A stretch of 64,000 nt of DNA, from positions 29,556,501-29,620,500 of the forward strand of contig OX327695.1 of NCBI GenBank assembly GCA_946807835.1, in the 5' to 3' direction. This DNA comes from Ailanthus altissimus (Eukaryota; Streptophyta; Magnoliopsida; Sapindales; Simaroubaceae). Made by a program: the position numbers and the translations under genes. Under the pieces are notes generated by a model that was not told where the DNA came from, did no database searches, and worked only from the letters and a program-made list of their open reading frames with translations. Positions 24,900 through 36,077 of the stretch are shown in pieces (the stretch's first letter is position 1; every line of letters begins with the position of its first letter).

Positions 24900-26199
24900 A
24901 TGCAAAGAACCAAGAGTGAAGATTCAACATCTTTTGATCCTAAGATTGAAAGAACATTTCGAAGACTTTGTAGAGAACAACATCTAAACAGAAACATGGC
25001 AGAGAATCACGACAATATCAATAATCCAGTGTTTGAGCCTATGAATCCGCAGAGATCGTTGAGAGATTTTGCTGTTCCTACAACAGAAGGCATTCAGTCT
25101 AGTATTCGGCGCTCCACTGTTAATACAAATAATTTTGAAATTAAGCGAAGTACTATTCAGATGCTTAAGGAGTCAGTGCAATTCAGTGGAGCTCCCAATG
25201 ATGATCCCAATATGCATATTGTGAATTTCTTAGAGATTTGCAATACATTCAAGTTCAATGAGGTTTCAGATGATGCCATCAGGTTGTGACTATTCCCTTT
25301 CTCATTGAGGGATAAGGCCAAGAGCTGGTTGATGTCATTGCCGTCAGAATCCATATTGACGTGGGAAGATCTAGCACAAAAGTTTTTAGCAAAGTTTTTT
25401 CCACCAACAAAGACAGTAAAGATGAGGAATGACATCACCTCATTCAGTCATATTGATGGAGAGTCATTGTATAAGGCATGAGAGCGCTTTAAAGACATGT
25501 TAAGGAAGTGTCCTCATCATGAAGTCCCTAGTTGGCTATTAGTCCAAACGTTCTATAATGGATTAGTAGGCCATTTGAGGACTATTGTAGATGCCACTGT
25601 TGGAGGAGCTTTAATGAATAAGTCTATGATGAGGTTATGATCTATTAGAAGAGATGGCGTCAAACAGTTATTAATGGCCAGCAGAGAGAGTTACACCCAA
25701 GAAAGTTGCCGATATATATGAAACTGACGCATTCAATGCATTGATAGCTCAAATCAATACTTTATCTAAGAAGTTTGATGCAATGAATGACATCAAAATC
25801 CGACAAGTGACATGCGACTTTTGTGGTGATAACCATATGAATGGGCGGTGCATGGAAGTAATGAATTATGTAGGCAATTTCAAACGTCATCAACCCACAA
25901 TCAAATTTTTATAATCCGAGGTAAAGAAATCATCCAAATTTCTCTTGGCATTACAACCAATAAGAGCTATCTAGACCAATGGATCCCCCAAGATTTCCGC
26001 CACCACAAGAAAAGAAGCTGACATTGGAAAACATGTTTGTGCAATATATGAAGTCCAATGATGCCATTCTACAGAATCATTCAGCATCTTTAAAGAATTT
26101 AAAGGTTCAAATGGGAAAATTTGCTGCTGAAATTAATAGGAGACATGAAGGCACTCTACCAAGCGATACTGAGACAAATCCAAAAGAGAATGTAAAATA
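24900..26199 (+). pseudogene. gypsy-1 gag, disrupted
   Basis: An Athila-like Gag from ATG at 24900. Visible blocks are SVQFSGAPNDDPNMHIVNFL, then stop, FPFSLRDKAKSWLMSLPS, WEDLAQKFLAKFFPP, ERFKDMLRKCPHHEVPSWLL and FYNGLVGHLRTIVDA. This is the retrotransposon gag core also present in gypsy-2 ([18 protein letters not shown] there). A CX2CX3HX4C knuckle CDFCGDNHMNGRC lies at about 25813-25851. Later it continues KLTLENMFVQYMKSND to KENVK and a stop at 26199. At least three stops or frameshifts break it. Confidence 0.9.
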
Positions 26200-26215
26200 A
26201 TGCCAAGCCATCAAC

Positions 26216-26788
26216 TTGACAAGTTGTGAGATCTTACAAAAAAATATATCCACACCATCACCAACAAGTATAAAGGAGAAGGAAGTGCTGAAAATTAAAG
26301 TGCAACAATATAGACCGCCAATTTCTTTTCTTCAAGGGTTACAAAGGTGTCAAACAAGTGTGAAACAAAAAAATCAGCAGCATACTAGTCTAGAAAATAG
26401 TGCAGAATCTCAAGAAAGTACAAAATTCTCAACAATGAAACGTGCAGAAACTGGCATTAAAGTGCAGAAAAGTGATAACACAATAGAAAATACCAATAAT
26501 AAAGAGCAGAATCAGCCCATGCACACTACATTACTTAGCTGTTGCAGTATTAATGTGGTGCCATCAAGCACCAAAGAGCTCAATGATATGGAGATGTTGA
26601 ATCCTTACATCAAAAAGAATGCATTAAGGCATAGAAAGAGAAGAAAGAATAAGAAAAAGAAAAAAAAGAAGCAATACGATGATAAGATCGGAGAGAATGG
26701 CACAAAAGAGACATTTCGCCGGTCTAAGATTCAAGTATTTTCAGACAAATACGAGGAGAAAGAGGAACAAGTTGCTGCCCAAGATTAA
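26216..26788 (+). CDS. Lys-rich open frame in gypsy-1, unrecognised
   Basis: An open frame of 190 codons just after the gag remnant. The first part (ISTPSPTSIKEKEVL, YRPPISFLQGLQRCQ) is in the place where Athila-type gag ends and the proline-rich lead-in to protease begins, so it may be the frame-shifted gag tail. The C-terminal part has a strong basic run (residues about 138-154, RHRKRRKNKKKKKKKQ), which could be a nuclear localisation or RNA-binding patch. No protease motif follows. It may be an open relic and not an expressed gene. Confidence 0.35.
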   Translation: MTSCEILQKNISTPSPTSIKEKEVLKIKVQQYRPPISFLQGLQRCQTSVKQKNQQHTSLENSAESQESTKFSTMKRAETGIKVQKSDNTIENTNNKEQNQPMHTTLLSCCSINVVPSSTKELNDMEMLNPYIKKNALRHRKRRKNKKKKKKKQYDDKIGENGTKETFRRSKIQVFSDKYEEKEEQVAAQD

Positions 26789-27690
26789 ATAAAGAAGATG
26801 TGGAAACTAAAAGAAAGAAAGCCTAATAAGCTCACATATAAAAATGCTTCCACCATTAACTTTGATCCTCCAAAAGAGTAGAAAGAGCCTCGTCAAGCCG
26901 ACGGCGTTAAATCAAGCGCTTATTGGGAGGTAACCCAAGTAAATTTTTATTTTTATTAGCTTATTTTCAGTTTTAGTTATGTTAGTTTCTTTGTTTCCTT
27001 TAGGAATAAAATCAGCAAATCAAGCATTCAAGAAAACAGCTTAAGCAATTTCAAACGTTAGAAGTAAAGGAATACCGCAGTCCAATCAATGGGCAACAAC
27101 GTTGCATTGCTTCAACTTCATCTACCAGGGGAGTTTTTCTTATTTTTAAGTTTATTTTTAGACATTGTAGACAATGTCTAATTTAAGTTTGGGGGTGGGA
27201 AACACACTTTCTTGTGTTTATTTTGCTGCTTATATTGGTTGGTTGTCTTGTGAAGTAAATTTGTTTTTATGTTGTTAAGTTTTAGTTGAGATGATGATCA
27301 TTAGTCCATAATAAGAAATAAAATATTGGCTGAATTTATTTTCACAAGTTTTTAGAAAATAATAGAGGCTTGAGATAATTTTTATATCATGAATCTTGAA
27401 CTGATTTCAAGCTTATTTTTGATCACTTATTCTTGAGCATATTGAAAAAAGCATGTATTAGTTGAATTTTTTGCATAAAGTAATACACCACAGTCTCGAA
27501 GACCAATACTCTAGAACTTGCTTGATTACTACTTGAGGCAAAATCCTAGAATTCACATGCTTAAGGAAATGACATTAGGCCATCTTTGGACCGTTTAAGC
27601 CTTTTCGAGCCTACCTTTTATGTATATTTATCCCTAGTCACCCCGTTTGAGCCTAATTATCTTTTTTTTTTTCTGTTTAACCACATTACA
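26789..27690 (+). other. 3' non-coding region of gypsy-1, left part
   Basis: It holds the Athila-typical palindrome around TTGGGAGGTAACCCAA (26923-26938) and the inverted repeat ACATTGTAGACAATGT (27163-27178), followed by TTTAAGTTTGGGGGTGGG. The host sequence ends ACCACATTACA at the solo-LTR border and continues after 42360 as AGCCTAAAG. Confidence 0.75.
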
Positions 27691-28089
27691 TGTAGTAACC
27701 AGTATCCACAACCGGTAAGAATAAGTATTTATATATATATAAATATACGTATTTTATTTGTATGTGGGTGATACTTGATTTATGTATTGTTATTAGTAGT
27801 GTTTGTATAGGTTAAGGACATACTATTAGCATTGGGTTTATTTGCAAGACTTTAGATTTATTTTAGGGACCAAATTGTAATACTTTGAAAGTTTTGGGGG
27901 CAAATTCGTAAATACCAAAAATTAGCCTTTTAGTATAAAAATATACTTTTGAAACCCTAATTCACTCTTTTGGGTCGAGCTATCTCTTTTAGAGTGAGAA
28001 AAGAGAGAAAGAGAAAAAAAAAGAAGAAGAAATTGAAATTTTGGATTTAAGAGGTATATCACAATTATTTCTCAATTTATTAGTGTTAG

Positions 28090-29645
28090 TGATGAACACA
28101 TGAAAATGCATGTTGTTAAAAGATTCAATCACCATTTAATGTCACCAATTTTAGTATTTTCTGTATTTTTAGCTTGAAATAAAGTGTTCTCCTTAAATTG
28201 TGATTAATGAATGTTATTTGGACAGGTTTAGGTAAATTGGACATAACTCTCAATGTAGAAATCGAAATGAAGAAATTCTTGAACCTGGTGCAACATGACT
28301 CAATCTTACACAAATTTGAAGAATAGTGGAAAAGCCAAATCCAACATGTTATGGGCCAAAAATTGAGATACAACAGAATCGGACTACAACTCTTACCCAG
28401 CTTGACCCAACTCACGTATTTGGACCGTATCTCCCAAAATACGTACTCAATTGGTATAATTCTTGAAGCTATGAATTTCTGACTTAACTATCAACAACTC
28501 GTATGTTTATGGTAAAGTCCAAATCAGCCGTTATCATGGACCAAATCGCATTGCAAGTGGGTAAAATGGTTGTTGGCCGAATTCTGGTGTATCTTTGGAA
28601 TTTTGCTCATATCTCATTGGACACTTATCCAATTTGCATGAAATCAGTGCCTATGGAAAGAAGAGTCAAAATTCTACAACTTTCATGTCGGCCGCAGAAG
28701 CTGAATTGATCATTTACATTATCAAAAACGTGCTGCAAGTGGATACACGAGTTATTGACTTAAAATTATTGAAGATTGATGTCATCCATGACATATGTCC
28801 ATTCATTGCCTATATAAGGAGACCCTTAGGACGTTTTTAATAGAGAATTTTCTCTCTTCTTTTATTCTCATTAACATGTATTGTAATTTAGGCTAGAGTT
28901 CCTAGCAAGGCTAAGAGATGAACTTTTATGTGTAGTAAATCTACTTTCATGCTTTGATTCGGTGTCAAGAGCTATAAATGTTGTAAGTTTGGTTTTGATT
29001 AAACTCTTATCTATTTTATTTTCTATAATCCAGAAGTTATAATTCTCATGTCTCATATATGTTCAGTCATGCTTTTCTTATGTGATTCATGTTGATTTAT
29101 AATTGTTACTGGTTATATTGTTTTATATGTTAATCTTTTACTGCAGTATTGTCAATTTGATATATTGTCGATCTTGGATAACATGTAAGGGCAATAAATG
29201 TTTGATATTCAAGTTAATCTTTTACTGCAATATTGTCAAAATGATATATTGTCGATCTTAGATAACTTGTATAAATAACATGATGTGTGTTAATGCTTGC
29301 AAAGAGTTTAACTAAATCAAATACGTGTGTTATCAAATGTGCTATATATTACATACCTTCCGATTGATTGTTTGGGATGTGAAACTTTCAGTTGAGTTAT
29401 AAATATCGAATCAAAGTATAGAGTAGATTTATAAAGCATAATTGTGATTCTCAAAGCCTTGTTTAAATCATCATAAGACATTTTCCTCAATTCATAGACA
29501 ATTCTATCTCATCCGTTTAAATCAATTAACCTTTTGCTACTACTTTAATATTTTACTTCACTGACCTATTTTGCCAAGAGCTTCCTCGTGGGATCGACAC
29601 CTCAATCTATACTGCGATAGCCGCGTTATATTTTGAGCGTAAACA
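28090..29645 (+). repeat. 5' LTR of gypsy-2
   Basis: It starts TGATGAACAC and ends GCGTAAACA. It contains a plausible promoter: TATATAAGGAGACC at 28810-28823, followed by the transcribed region. It also has an internal near-repeat of TTAATCTTTTACTGCA..TATTGTCGATCTT at about 29131-29175 and 29214-29260. Open frames inside it are identical in both LTRs only because the LTRs are. Confidence 0.96.
28810..28817 (+). promoter_or_regulatory. Candidate TATA box of the gypsy-2 LTR
   Basis: CCTATATAAGGAG is a good plant TATA box about 720 bp into the 5' LTR. The same site recurs in the 3' LTR near 39222. Confidence 0.55.
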
Positions 29646-29651
29646 AAAATT

Positions 29652-29669
29652 TGGCGCCGTTGCCGGGGA
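29652..29669 (+). other. Primer binding site of gypsy-2 (Asp-tRNA type)
   Basis: TGGCGCCGTTGCCGGGGA, six bases after the LTR end. This is the site used by Athila-like elements. Confidence 0.92.
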
Positions 29670-29785
29670 AGCACACTAAGCGAAAGTTGGTTGCGATTAT
29701 AAATACTAAAGTGGTAACTTTGTATATTTTCTTTTCTTTGCAAAATCTTAGTTTTATTTCCTTTGTTGTAATTTATTTATTATTC

Positions 29786-30330
29786 ATGGTTGGTTCTACC
29801 ACCTAATTTATTTTGTTTTCTTTAGTTAATTTGTTATATTTTATATTATCTTAATGGCTGGTTTTACCGCCTAATTAGTTTATTTTCTTTTATCTATTTA
29901 TCGCACTTTATTTTCTTTAGTTTATTTATTGCACTTTTTTTTTATGGCTGGTTTTACCGCCTAACTTTGTTCACTTTCTTTTATTTATTTATTGCACTTT
30001 ATTTCTTTAGTTAATTTATTGTATTTTCTTTTTATTTTGTGGCTGGTTCTACCGCCTAACTTAGTTCCTTTATTTCGTATTGTACTCTATTTATTTATTG
30101 CACTTTTTTTTATTGTACTTTATTTTCATTTTCTTTTACATATTTATTGCAATTTATTTTTTTTATTTAATATGTTGTATTTTCTTTTTATGGCCGGTTC
30201 TACCGCCTAACCTTTTATTTATTTACTTATTGTATTTTCTTTTTATTATTTAATTATTGTACTTTTTCGTATTTTATAGTCTTTTGTTTAGTTATTGTAT
30301 TTATATTTCATGGTTGGTCTTACCACCTAA
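29786..30330 (+). repeat. Leader with six copies of a micro-ORF/hairpin unit
   Basis: Six related 21-nt units occur at 29786-29806, 29854-29874, 29944-29964, 30039-30059, 30190-30210 and 30310-30330, set in T-rich repeated spacers. Five begin with ATG (the fourth with GTG), and each reads as six codons, M-A/V-G-S/F/L-T-A/T, followed by TAA. The core GGCTGGTTTTACCGCC can fold into a six-pair stem with one bulged pyrimidine and a three-base loop. The third stem pair is C-G in four copies and T-A in copies 1 and 6. Confidence 0.85.
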
Positions 30331-30392
30331 CTTATTTCTATTTCTTGTTGTGTTTATTTCACTTCTTAATTTTCCTTAAGCATTTCTTTCCT

Positions 30393-30437
30393 AAAAAAAA
30401 AAAAAAAAAAAAAATTAGGATGTATGCATCGACCTAG
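30393..30437 (+). promoter_or_regulatory. A22 tract and short ORF overlapping the gag start
   Basis: A run of 22 A lies at 30393-30414. ATG at 30420 opens a five-codon frame (MYAST) that ends with TAG at 30435-30437, overlapping the gag-pol ATG at 30424 in another frame. Confidence 0.6.
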
Positions 30438-33400
30438 AGACAAACGAGGAAGATTTGTGAGAGAACTAGAACTAGAACCACTCCCACAATTTGTAAGTGA
30501 AGAGAATTCACCTTCTAGTTCATCTTGTAATTCTAACACAATGAGCCAACACGAAGAAAACCCCGTTAGAACTCTAAAAGATTACTTGCATCCTACTCGC
30601 ACAGCCACACCATCATGCATTATATTTCCACCTAACATACCACATTCGGATTTTAAACCTGGAATGATACAACTTCTTCCCACTTTTCATGGTCTAGATA
30701 GTGAAAATCCTTATGTACATGTTAGGGAATTTGAAGAGGTAATTGCCACCTTCCATAGCCAACCTGAAGCCATAGACACTGTTAGGCTTAAATTTTTCCC
30801 TTTTTCTTTGAAAGACAAAGCAAAGAGTTGGCTATACTCTTTGAGGCCGAGGTCTATAGGAACTTGGGCAGAAATGACCCAAGCATTTTTCAATAAATAC
30901 TTCCCACAACACAAAACTAATGGCCTGAAAAGACAAATTTCTTCATTCTCCCAAAAAGACAGTGAAACCTTATATCAAGCATGGGAAAGGTTTAAAGAGT
31001 TGCTAAATCTGTGCCCTCACCATGGGTATGAAAATTGGCGCTTGGTTAGTTATTTCTATGAGGGACTCACAATTAGAGAGCGCCAATTTGTTGAGATGAT
31101 GTGTAATGGGGAGTTCCTTCACAAAGATCCTGAGGAAGCCATAGAATTCCTTAATGACTTAGCAGAAAAAGCCCATACATGGACTGGACCTAGCATTGCT
31201 GAAAGCACAAATAGGTCACGACCCAATGGAGTTTTCCATCTTAAGGAAGAGGATAACCTCAAAGCCCAATTAGAGGTCTTAACTAGGGAGTTAGAGGCCT
31301 TGAAATCCAAGGATAGAAGGGTCACCCACACGGTTGCTAGAGTTGAGTCACACGATGTCTGTTTTGTCTGTGGAGGAGCAGAACACTTAGCTCAGGATTG
31401 CCCCACGTATAGTGAGATGAGAGGGATATATGAGGAACAATGTAATGCCCTAGGGATGTACAAGAAGCCTTATTCACCCTACTCTGAAACATATAATCCT
31501 AGCTGGAGAAACCACCCAAATTTCAGTTGGAAATCTGACCAACAAGCCAACAACCAATGGAAACAAGAACAACAAGCACCCAAGTCTTATGTTGCACCTC
31601 AATATAATGCACGACCAACTAGGAGTTCTTTAGAGGATACATTACAAGCATTTATGGAGGCACAAAGTAAGACTAATCAAAAATTTGAAACAATTCTTGC
31701 ACAGGTGGTGGACGAAAACAAAGAAATCAAGAGTCAAATCACAAAATTGACCAGTGCCTTAACTGTACAAGAGCGAGGTAAGTTTCCATCTCAACCTCAA
31801 TCCAATCCAAAAGGACAATTCATGGCACAAGCTTCTACTTCTGATGTTCAAAATCTCAAAGAAGTCAATGCCATTACTACTCGAAGTGGTAAGATTGTAA
31901 GTGAACCTACTCCTGAAATTAACACATCTACGAGTAGTAAAGATGCCCCCCTTGAAAAAGAGGCCACAATGGAAAAAGAGCCCGAAAGTAAGTTTTCAAT
32001 CCCAGTGCCTTTTCCTCAAGCTCTTCGACCGGTTGGGAAAAATTCAGAAATGCAAGGTGAGATTTTGGAACATTTGAAACAAGTTAAAATTAATCTTCCC
32101 TTGTTACATTTGATTAAGCAGGTTCCAACTTATGCCAAAGTCATCAAGGATTTATGCACTATCAAAAGAAAACACCATGTGAAAAAAACTGCATTTTTGG
32201 CAGAACAGGTAAGTGCAGTGATTGAACAAAAGACACCACCCAAGTATAAAGACCCAGGATGTCCCACAATCTCCTGCCAAATTGGGACACATGAGTTTGG
32301 TCAAGCTTTATTGGACTTAGGAGCAAGTGTAAATTTAATGCCTTATTCTATTTACTTGCAGTTGGGACTTGGTGAGATTAAACCAACATCTGTAGTCCTA
32401 CAATTAGCTGACCGATCAATCAAGAAACCACGGGGAATAGTAGAAGATGTTTTGTTGCAAATTGACAAATTTTACTATCCTGTTGATTTTCTTGTTTTAG
32501 ATACTCATTCTGTTGTTAACATGGAGTCAAAAATCCCTCTTATTTTGGGGAGACCTTTTCTAGCCACTGCTAACGCTCTTATTAATTGCAGAAATGGTCT
32601 AATGAAATTATCTTTTGGGAATATGACTCTTGAGGTGAACATTTTCAACATTGGCAAACAACCACGAGAAGAAGACGAGTGCTATCATTCATATATGATA
32701 GACACACTTGTAGCGGAGGAAGCTTATAAAAATCATGGCTATGATTCTTCGAAAAACCTTCTCAATTTTGATTTTGAAGAATTGTATTATCCTGATGTAA
32801 CAACTAATGTGTTTAGTATTTTTGACTCACAGGATAAACGGACTCGATTTTGGCAGCCACACTTTGAAGAGTTGCCACGAGAGAGGGAGAGACCGAAACC
32901 ATCAAACCTCGAGACACCACAAGTTGAGCTTTCTCCACTGCCCAAAGGTTTGAAACACGCATTCTTGGGACCAGGTGATACCTTTCCTATCATCATTTCT
33001 TCTGAACTTAGTGCTGAACAAGAGAAAAAATTGATAAAATTGTTAAAAGAACATAAGTCTGCATTAGGTTGGACCATAGCTGATATTAAAGGTATTTCTC
33101 CATTGATATGCTCCCATAGAATTCATTTAGAGGAAGGTTCCCAACCTCGTAGAGACCCACAAAGAAGACTTAATCCAACAATGAAAGAAGTAGTGAAGAA
33201 AGAGGTCTTGAAACTATTAGATGCGGGTATAATCTACCCAATTTCTGATAGTCAATGGGTAAGTCCAACTCAAGTAGTTCCTAAGAAATCTGGGGTTACT
33301 GTTGTTGAAAATGAGAATGGGATACTTGTTCCAACTAGGGTAGTAAGTGGTTGGAGAATGTGTATTGATTATAGAAAGTTAAACACAGCCACTAGGAAAG

Positions 33401-35829
33401 ACTATTTTCCATTGCCTTTTATCGACCAAATTTTAGAACGTGTAGCTGGACATCCTTTTTATTGCTTTCTTGATGGGTATTCAGGGTATTACCAGATTGA
33501 GATAGCTATAGAAGATCAAGAAAAAACTACTTTTACATGCCCTTTTGGTACTTATGCTTTTCGTAGAATGCCATTTGGATTATGTAATGCACCAGCTACT
33601 TTCCAGCGTTGCATGTTGAGTATTTTCTCTGATATGGTTGAAAAATGCATGGAAGTTTTTATGGATGATTTGACTGTTTTTGGTAATTCTTTTGATTTAT
33701 GCCTACTTAACTTGAAATCTGTTTTGAGTAGATGTGAAGAAAAAGGACTTGTGCTAAATTGGGAGAAATGTCATTTCATGGTATCTTCAGGAATCGTTTT
33801 AGGGCACATTGTATCTGAAAGAGGGATAGAGGTTGACAAGGCAAAAATTGAATTAATCTCTAAATTACCTACACCTAAAACGGTAAAAGATGTCCGATCC
33901 TTTCTTGGACACGCTGGATTTTACAGAAGGTTTATACAAAATTTTTCTGCCATATCTAGACCATTGTGTAACCTTTTGCTAAAAGATGCAGAATTTACAT
34001 GGACACAAGAGTGTGAGGAGGCATTCCGAACACTCATTGCCAAACTCACCACCGCTCCTATCATGCAATCACCGGATTGGAACCTCCCATTTGAAATTAT
34101 GTGTGATGCAAGTAATTATGCTGTAGGAGCAGTTCTTGGGCAACGGAGGGAGGGAAAACCCTTTGTTGTTTATTATGCTAGTAGGACTTTGAATGATGCT
34201 CAAATGAATTACACTACTACTGAAAAAGAACTACTAGCTGTTGTTTTTGCCTTAGATAAATTTCGTTCTTATTTGATTGGTTCACCTATTGTTATTTTTA
34301 CTGACCATGCAGCCCTTAAGTACCTTCTTTCTAAGAAGGATGCTAAAGCCCGTTTAATTAGGTGGATTCTTCTTTTGCAGGAATTTGATATAACCATCAA
34401 AGATAAGAAAGGCGTTGAAAATGTTGTTGCTGATCATCTATCCCGCCTTGAGTTCACTGACTCTACTGATTTGCCACCCATTCGAGACGATTTTCCAGAT
34501 GAACATCTTTTTGCTATAAGCCAAATACCTTGGTATGCACATATCGTAAATTATTTGGTTTGTGGTGAACTTCCATCTGACTGGAGTGCACAAGATAAGC
34601 GTAAGTTCTTGGTTGAGGTACGTAACTTTTATTGGGATGATCCATATCTTTTCAAATACTGTCCTGACCAAATCATGAGACGTTGCATTCCTGAAAGTGA
34701 AGTTTCTAGTGTCTTAAATTTTTGCCATAGTGCTGCTTGCGGTGGCCATTTTTCTATGAAGAAGACAGCTGTGAAAATTTTACAGTGTGGTCTTTATTGG
34801 CCCACTTTGTTCAAAGACACTAATAATTTTTGTCGTTCCTGTGAAAGATGTCAAAAGTTAGGTGCTTTATCTCGAAGAAATATGATGCCTCTTAACCCTA
34901 TTCTTGTTATCGAGATATTTGACTGTTGGGGTATTGATTTTATGGGTCCATTTCCTTCATCTTTTGGCTATCTTTACATCCTTTTAGCTGTTGACTATGT
35001 ATCAAAATGGGTGGAGGCTGTAGCTTGTCGTACTAATGATAATACAACTGTGGTAAAATTCTTAAAAGAAAATGTGTTATCTAGGTACGGTACGCCACGT
35101 GTCATCATTAGTGACCAAGGAACACATTTTTGTAATCGTTCTTTTGAAGCTTTGATGCGCAGGTATGGTGTTCTTCACAAAGTTTCCACTGCATACCATC
35201 CACAGACAAATGGACAAGCCGAGCTAGCAAATAGAGAGGTTAAACAGATTTTAGAAAAGACGGTTAACCCGAATCGCAAAGATTGGTCTCTACGCCTTTC
35301 TGATGCATTATGGGCATATCGTACTGCATACAAAACCATCTTAGGAATATCCCCATACCGGCTTGTTTATGGGAAAGCTTGCCATTTACCTGTTGAGCTA
35401 GAACATAAAGCTTATTGGGCTGTCAAAACCCTTAACTTTGATTTAAATGCTGCAGGTCTCCAGAGAAAGTTACAATTGTCAGAAATAGAAGAGCTACGAA
35501 ATGACGCATATGACAACTCCAAAATTTACAAAGCTAAAATGAAAGTAGCTCATGATAAACAGATCTCAAGGAAACACTTTGAGCCAAATCAACGGGTCTA
35601 TCTTTATGATTCTCGATTGCATTTACACCCTGGAAAGTTGAGATCTCGATGGACTGGTCCATTTATGGTAAGACATGTTTTTCCTAATGGTGCTGTTGAA
35701 ATAGAAGACCCCACTGATGGACGGACTTTCAAAGTGAATGGACAGCGGCTAAAAAGCTACGTGGAAAAGGTAAACGACTCTATGTACCTAGGCGAGATCC
35801 CTCTTGTGGATCCTGTCTATCGTGACTGA
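30424..35829 (+). CDS. gypsy-2 Gag-Pol polyprotein, intact (1801 aa)
   Basis: One open frame covers Gag (core about residues 85-230, with [18 protein letters not shown]), a CX2CX4HX4C knuckle [14 protein letters not shown] (residues 313-326) and an aspartic protease with [10 protein letters not shown] (about 631). Reverse transcriptase has the catalytic motif FMDD (about 1079-1082) and RNase H has [13 protein letters not shown] (about 1224). Integrase has the HHCC finger (H..H near 1436, CRSCERC near 1475) and a DDE core: [10 protein letters not shown] (about 1503), ISDQGTHF (about 1561) and [15 protein letters not shown] (about 1596). Gag and Pol are fused without frameshift or stop, as in Athila-type elements. 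No inactivating change is seen. The start at 30424 is the first ATG of the frame. Confidence 0.96.
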   Translation: MHRPRDKRGRFVRELELEPLPQFVSEENSPSSSSCNSNTMSQHEENPVRTLKDYLHPTRTATPSCIIFPPNIPHSDFKPGMIQLLPTFHGLDSENPYVHVREFEEVIATFHSQPEAIDTVRLKFFPFSLKDKAKSWLYSLRPRSIGTWAEMTQAFFNKYFPQHKTNGLKRQISSFSQKDSETLYQAWERFKELLNLCPHHGYENWRLVSYFYEGLTIRERQFVEMMCNGEFLHKDPEEAIEFLNDLAEKAHTWTGPSIAESTNRSRPNGVFHLKEEDNLKAQLEVLTRELEALKSKDRRVTHTVARVESHDVCFVCGGAEHLAQDCPTYSEMRGIYEEQCNALGMYKKPYSPYSETYNPSWRNHPNFSWKSDQQANNQWKQEQQAPKSYVAPQYNARPTRSSLEDTLQAFMEAQSKTNQKFETILAQVVDENKEIKSQITKLTSALTVQERGKFPSQPQSNPKGQFMAQASTSDVQNLKEVNAITTRSGKIVSEPTPEINTSTSSKDAPLEKEATMEKEPESKFSIPVPFPQALRPVGKNSEMQGEILEHLKQVKINLPLLHLIKQVPTYAKVIKDLCTIKRKHHVKKTAFLAEQVSAVIEQKTPPKYKDPGCPTISCQIGTHEFGQALLDLGASVNLMPYSIYLQLGLGEIKPTSVVLQLADRSIKKPRGIVEDVLLQIDKFYYPVDFLVLDTHSVVNMESKIPLILGRPFLATANALINCRNGLMKLSFGNMTLEVNIFNIGKQPREEDECYHSYMIDTLVAEEAYKNHGYDSSKNLLNFDFEELYYPDVTTNVFSIFDSQDKRTRFWQPHFEELPRERERPKPSNLETPQVELSPLPKGLKHAFLGPGDTFPIIISSELSAEQEKKLIKLLKEHKSALGWTIADIKGISPLICSHRIHLEEGSQPRRDPQRRLNPTMKEVVKKEVLKLLDAGIIYPISDSQWVSPTQVVPKKSGVTVVENENGILVPTRVVSGWRMCIDYRKLNTATRKDYFPLPFIDQILERVAGHPFYCFLDGYSGYYQIEIAIEDQEKTTFTCPFGTYAFRRMPFGLCNAPATFQRCMLSIFSDMVEKCMEVFMDDLTVFGNSFDLCLLNLKSVLSRCEEKGLVLNWEKCHFMVSSGIVLGHIVSERGIEVDKAKIELISKLPTPKTVKDVRSFLGHAGFYRRFIQNFSAISRPLCNLLLKDAEFTWTQECEEAFRTLIAKLTTAPIMQSPDWNLPFEIMCDASNYAVGAVLGQRREGKPFVVYYASRTLNDAQMNYTTTEKELLAVVFALDKFRSYLIGSPIVIFTDHAALKYLLSKKDAKARLIRWILLLQEFDITIKDKKGVENVVADHLSRLEFTDSTDLPPIRDDFPDEHLFAISQIPWYAHIVNYLVCGELPSDWSAQDKRKFLVEVRNFYWDDPYLFKYCPDQIMRRCIPESEVSSVLNFCHSAACGGHFSMKKTAVKILQCGLYWPTLFKDTNNFCRSCERCQKLGALSRRNMMPLNPILVIEIFDCWGIDFMGPFPSSFGYLYILLAVDYVSKWVEAVACRTNDNTTVVKFLKENVLSRYGTPRVIISDQGTHFCNRSFEALMRRYGVLHKVSTAYHPQTNGQAELANREVKQILEKTVNPNRKDWSLRLSDALWAYRTAYKTILGISPYRLVYGKACHLPVELEHKAYWAVKTLNFDLNAAGLQRKLQLSEIEELRNDAYDNSKIYKAKMKVAHDKQISRKHFEPNQRVYLYDSRLHLHPGKLRSRWTGPFMVRHVFPNGAVEIEDPTDGRTFKVNGQRLKSYVEKVNDSMYLGEIPLVDPVYRD

Positions 35830-35940
35830 TCAGGTTCAATCTATCTGTACCATATTTTATATTTTGTCTATATTTTATCTTTTGACTTTCTATTTTTGCT
35901 TTTATTTTCTTGCACATTTTATTTTACTTTATTTTCTTCT

Positions 35941-35957
35941 TTTTATTTTTTCTTCAG
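35941..35957 (+). promoter_or_regulatory. Candidate 3' splice site before the second gypsy-2 ORF
   Basis: A T-rich tract ending TTTTTTCTTCAG lies 120 bp upstream of the 182-codon ORF. It could serve to make a spliced subgenomic mRNA, as known for env-like ORFs of related elements. This is inference from the consensus only. Confidence 0.35.
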
Positions 35958-36077
35958 TGTGATTTTATTTCCCGGTCAAGTGGCGGATACGGTACTCCGT
36001 GACTATTAAAGTCGGTTTCTCAGTTCCCTAAAAACTGTCCCTCAAACTGTGCATTCATCTCTTTTCTTTCTTTCAAA

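Noticed and set aside
28125..29056. Several open frames repeated with near-identical protein at 38537-39468
   Set aside because: They lie in the two LTRs of gypsy-2 and are duplicated because the LTRs are; no domain or coding bias is seen.
32787..34671. Minus-strand open frames within gag-pol
   Set aside because: Shadows of the long intact plus-strand reading frame.
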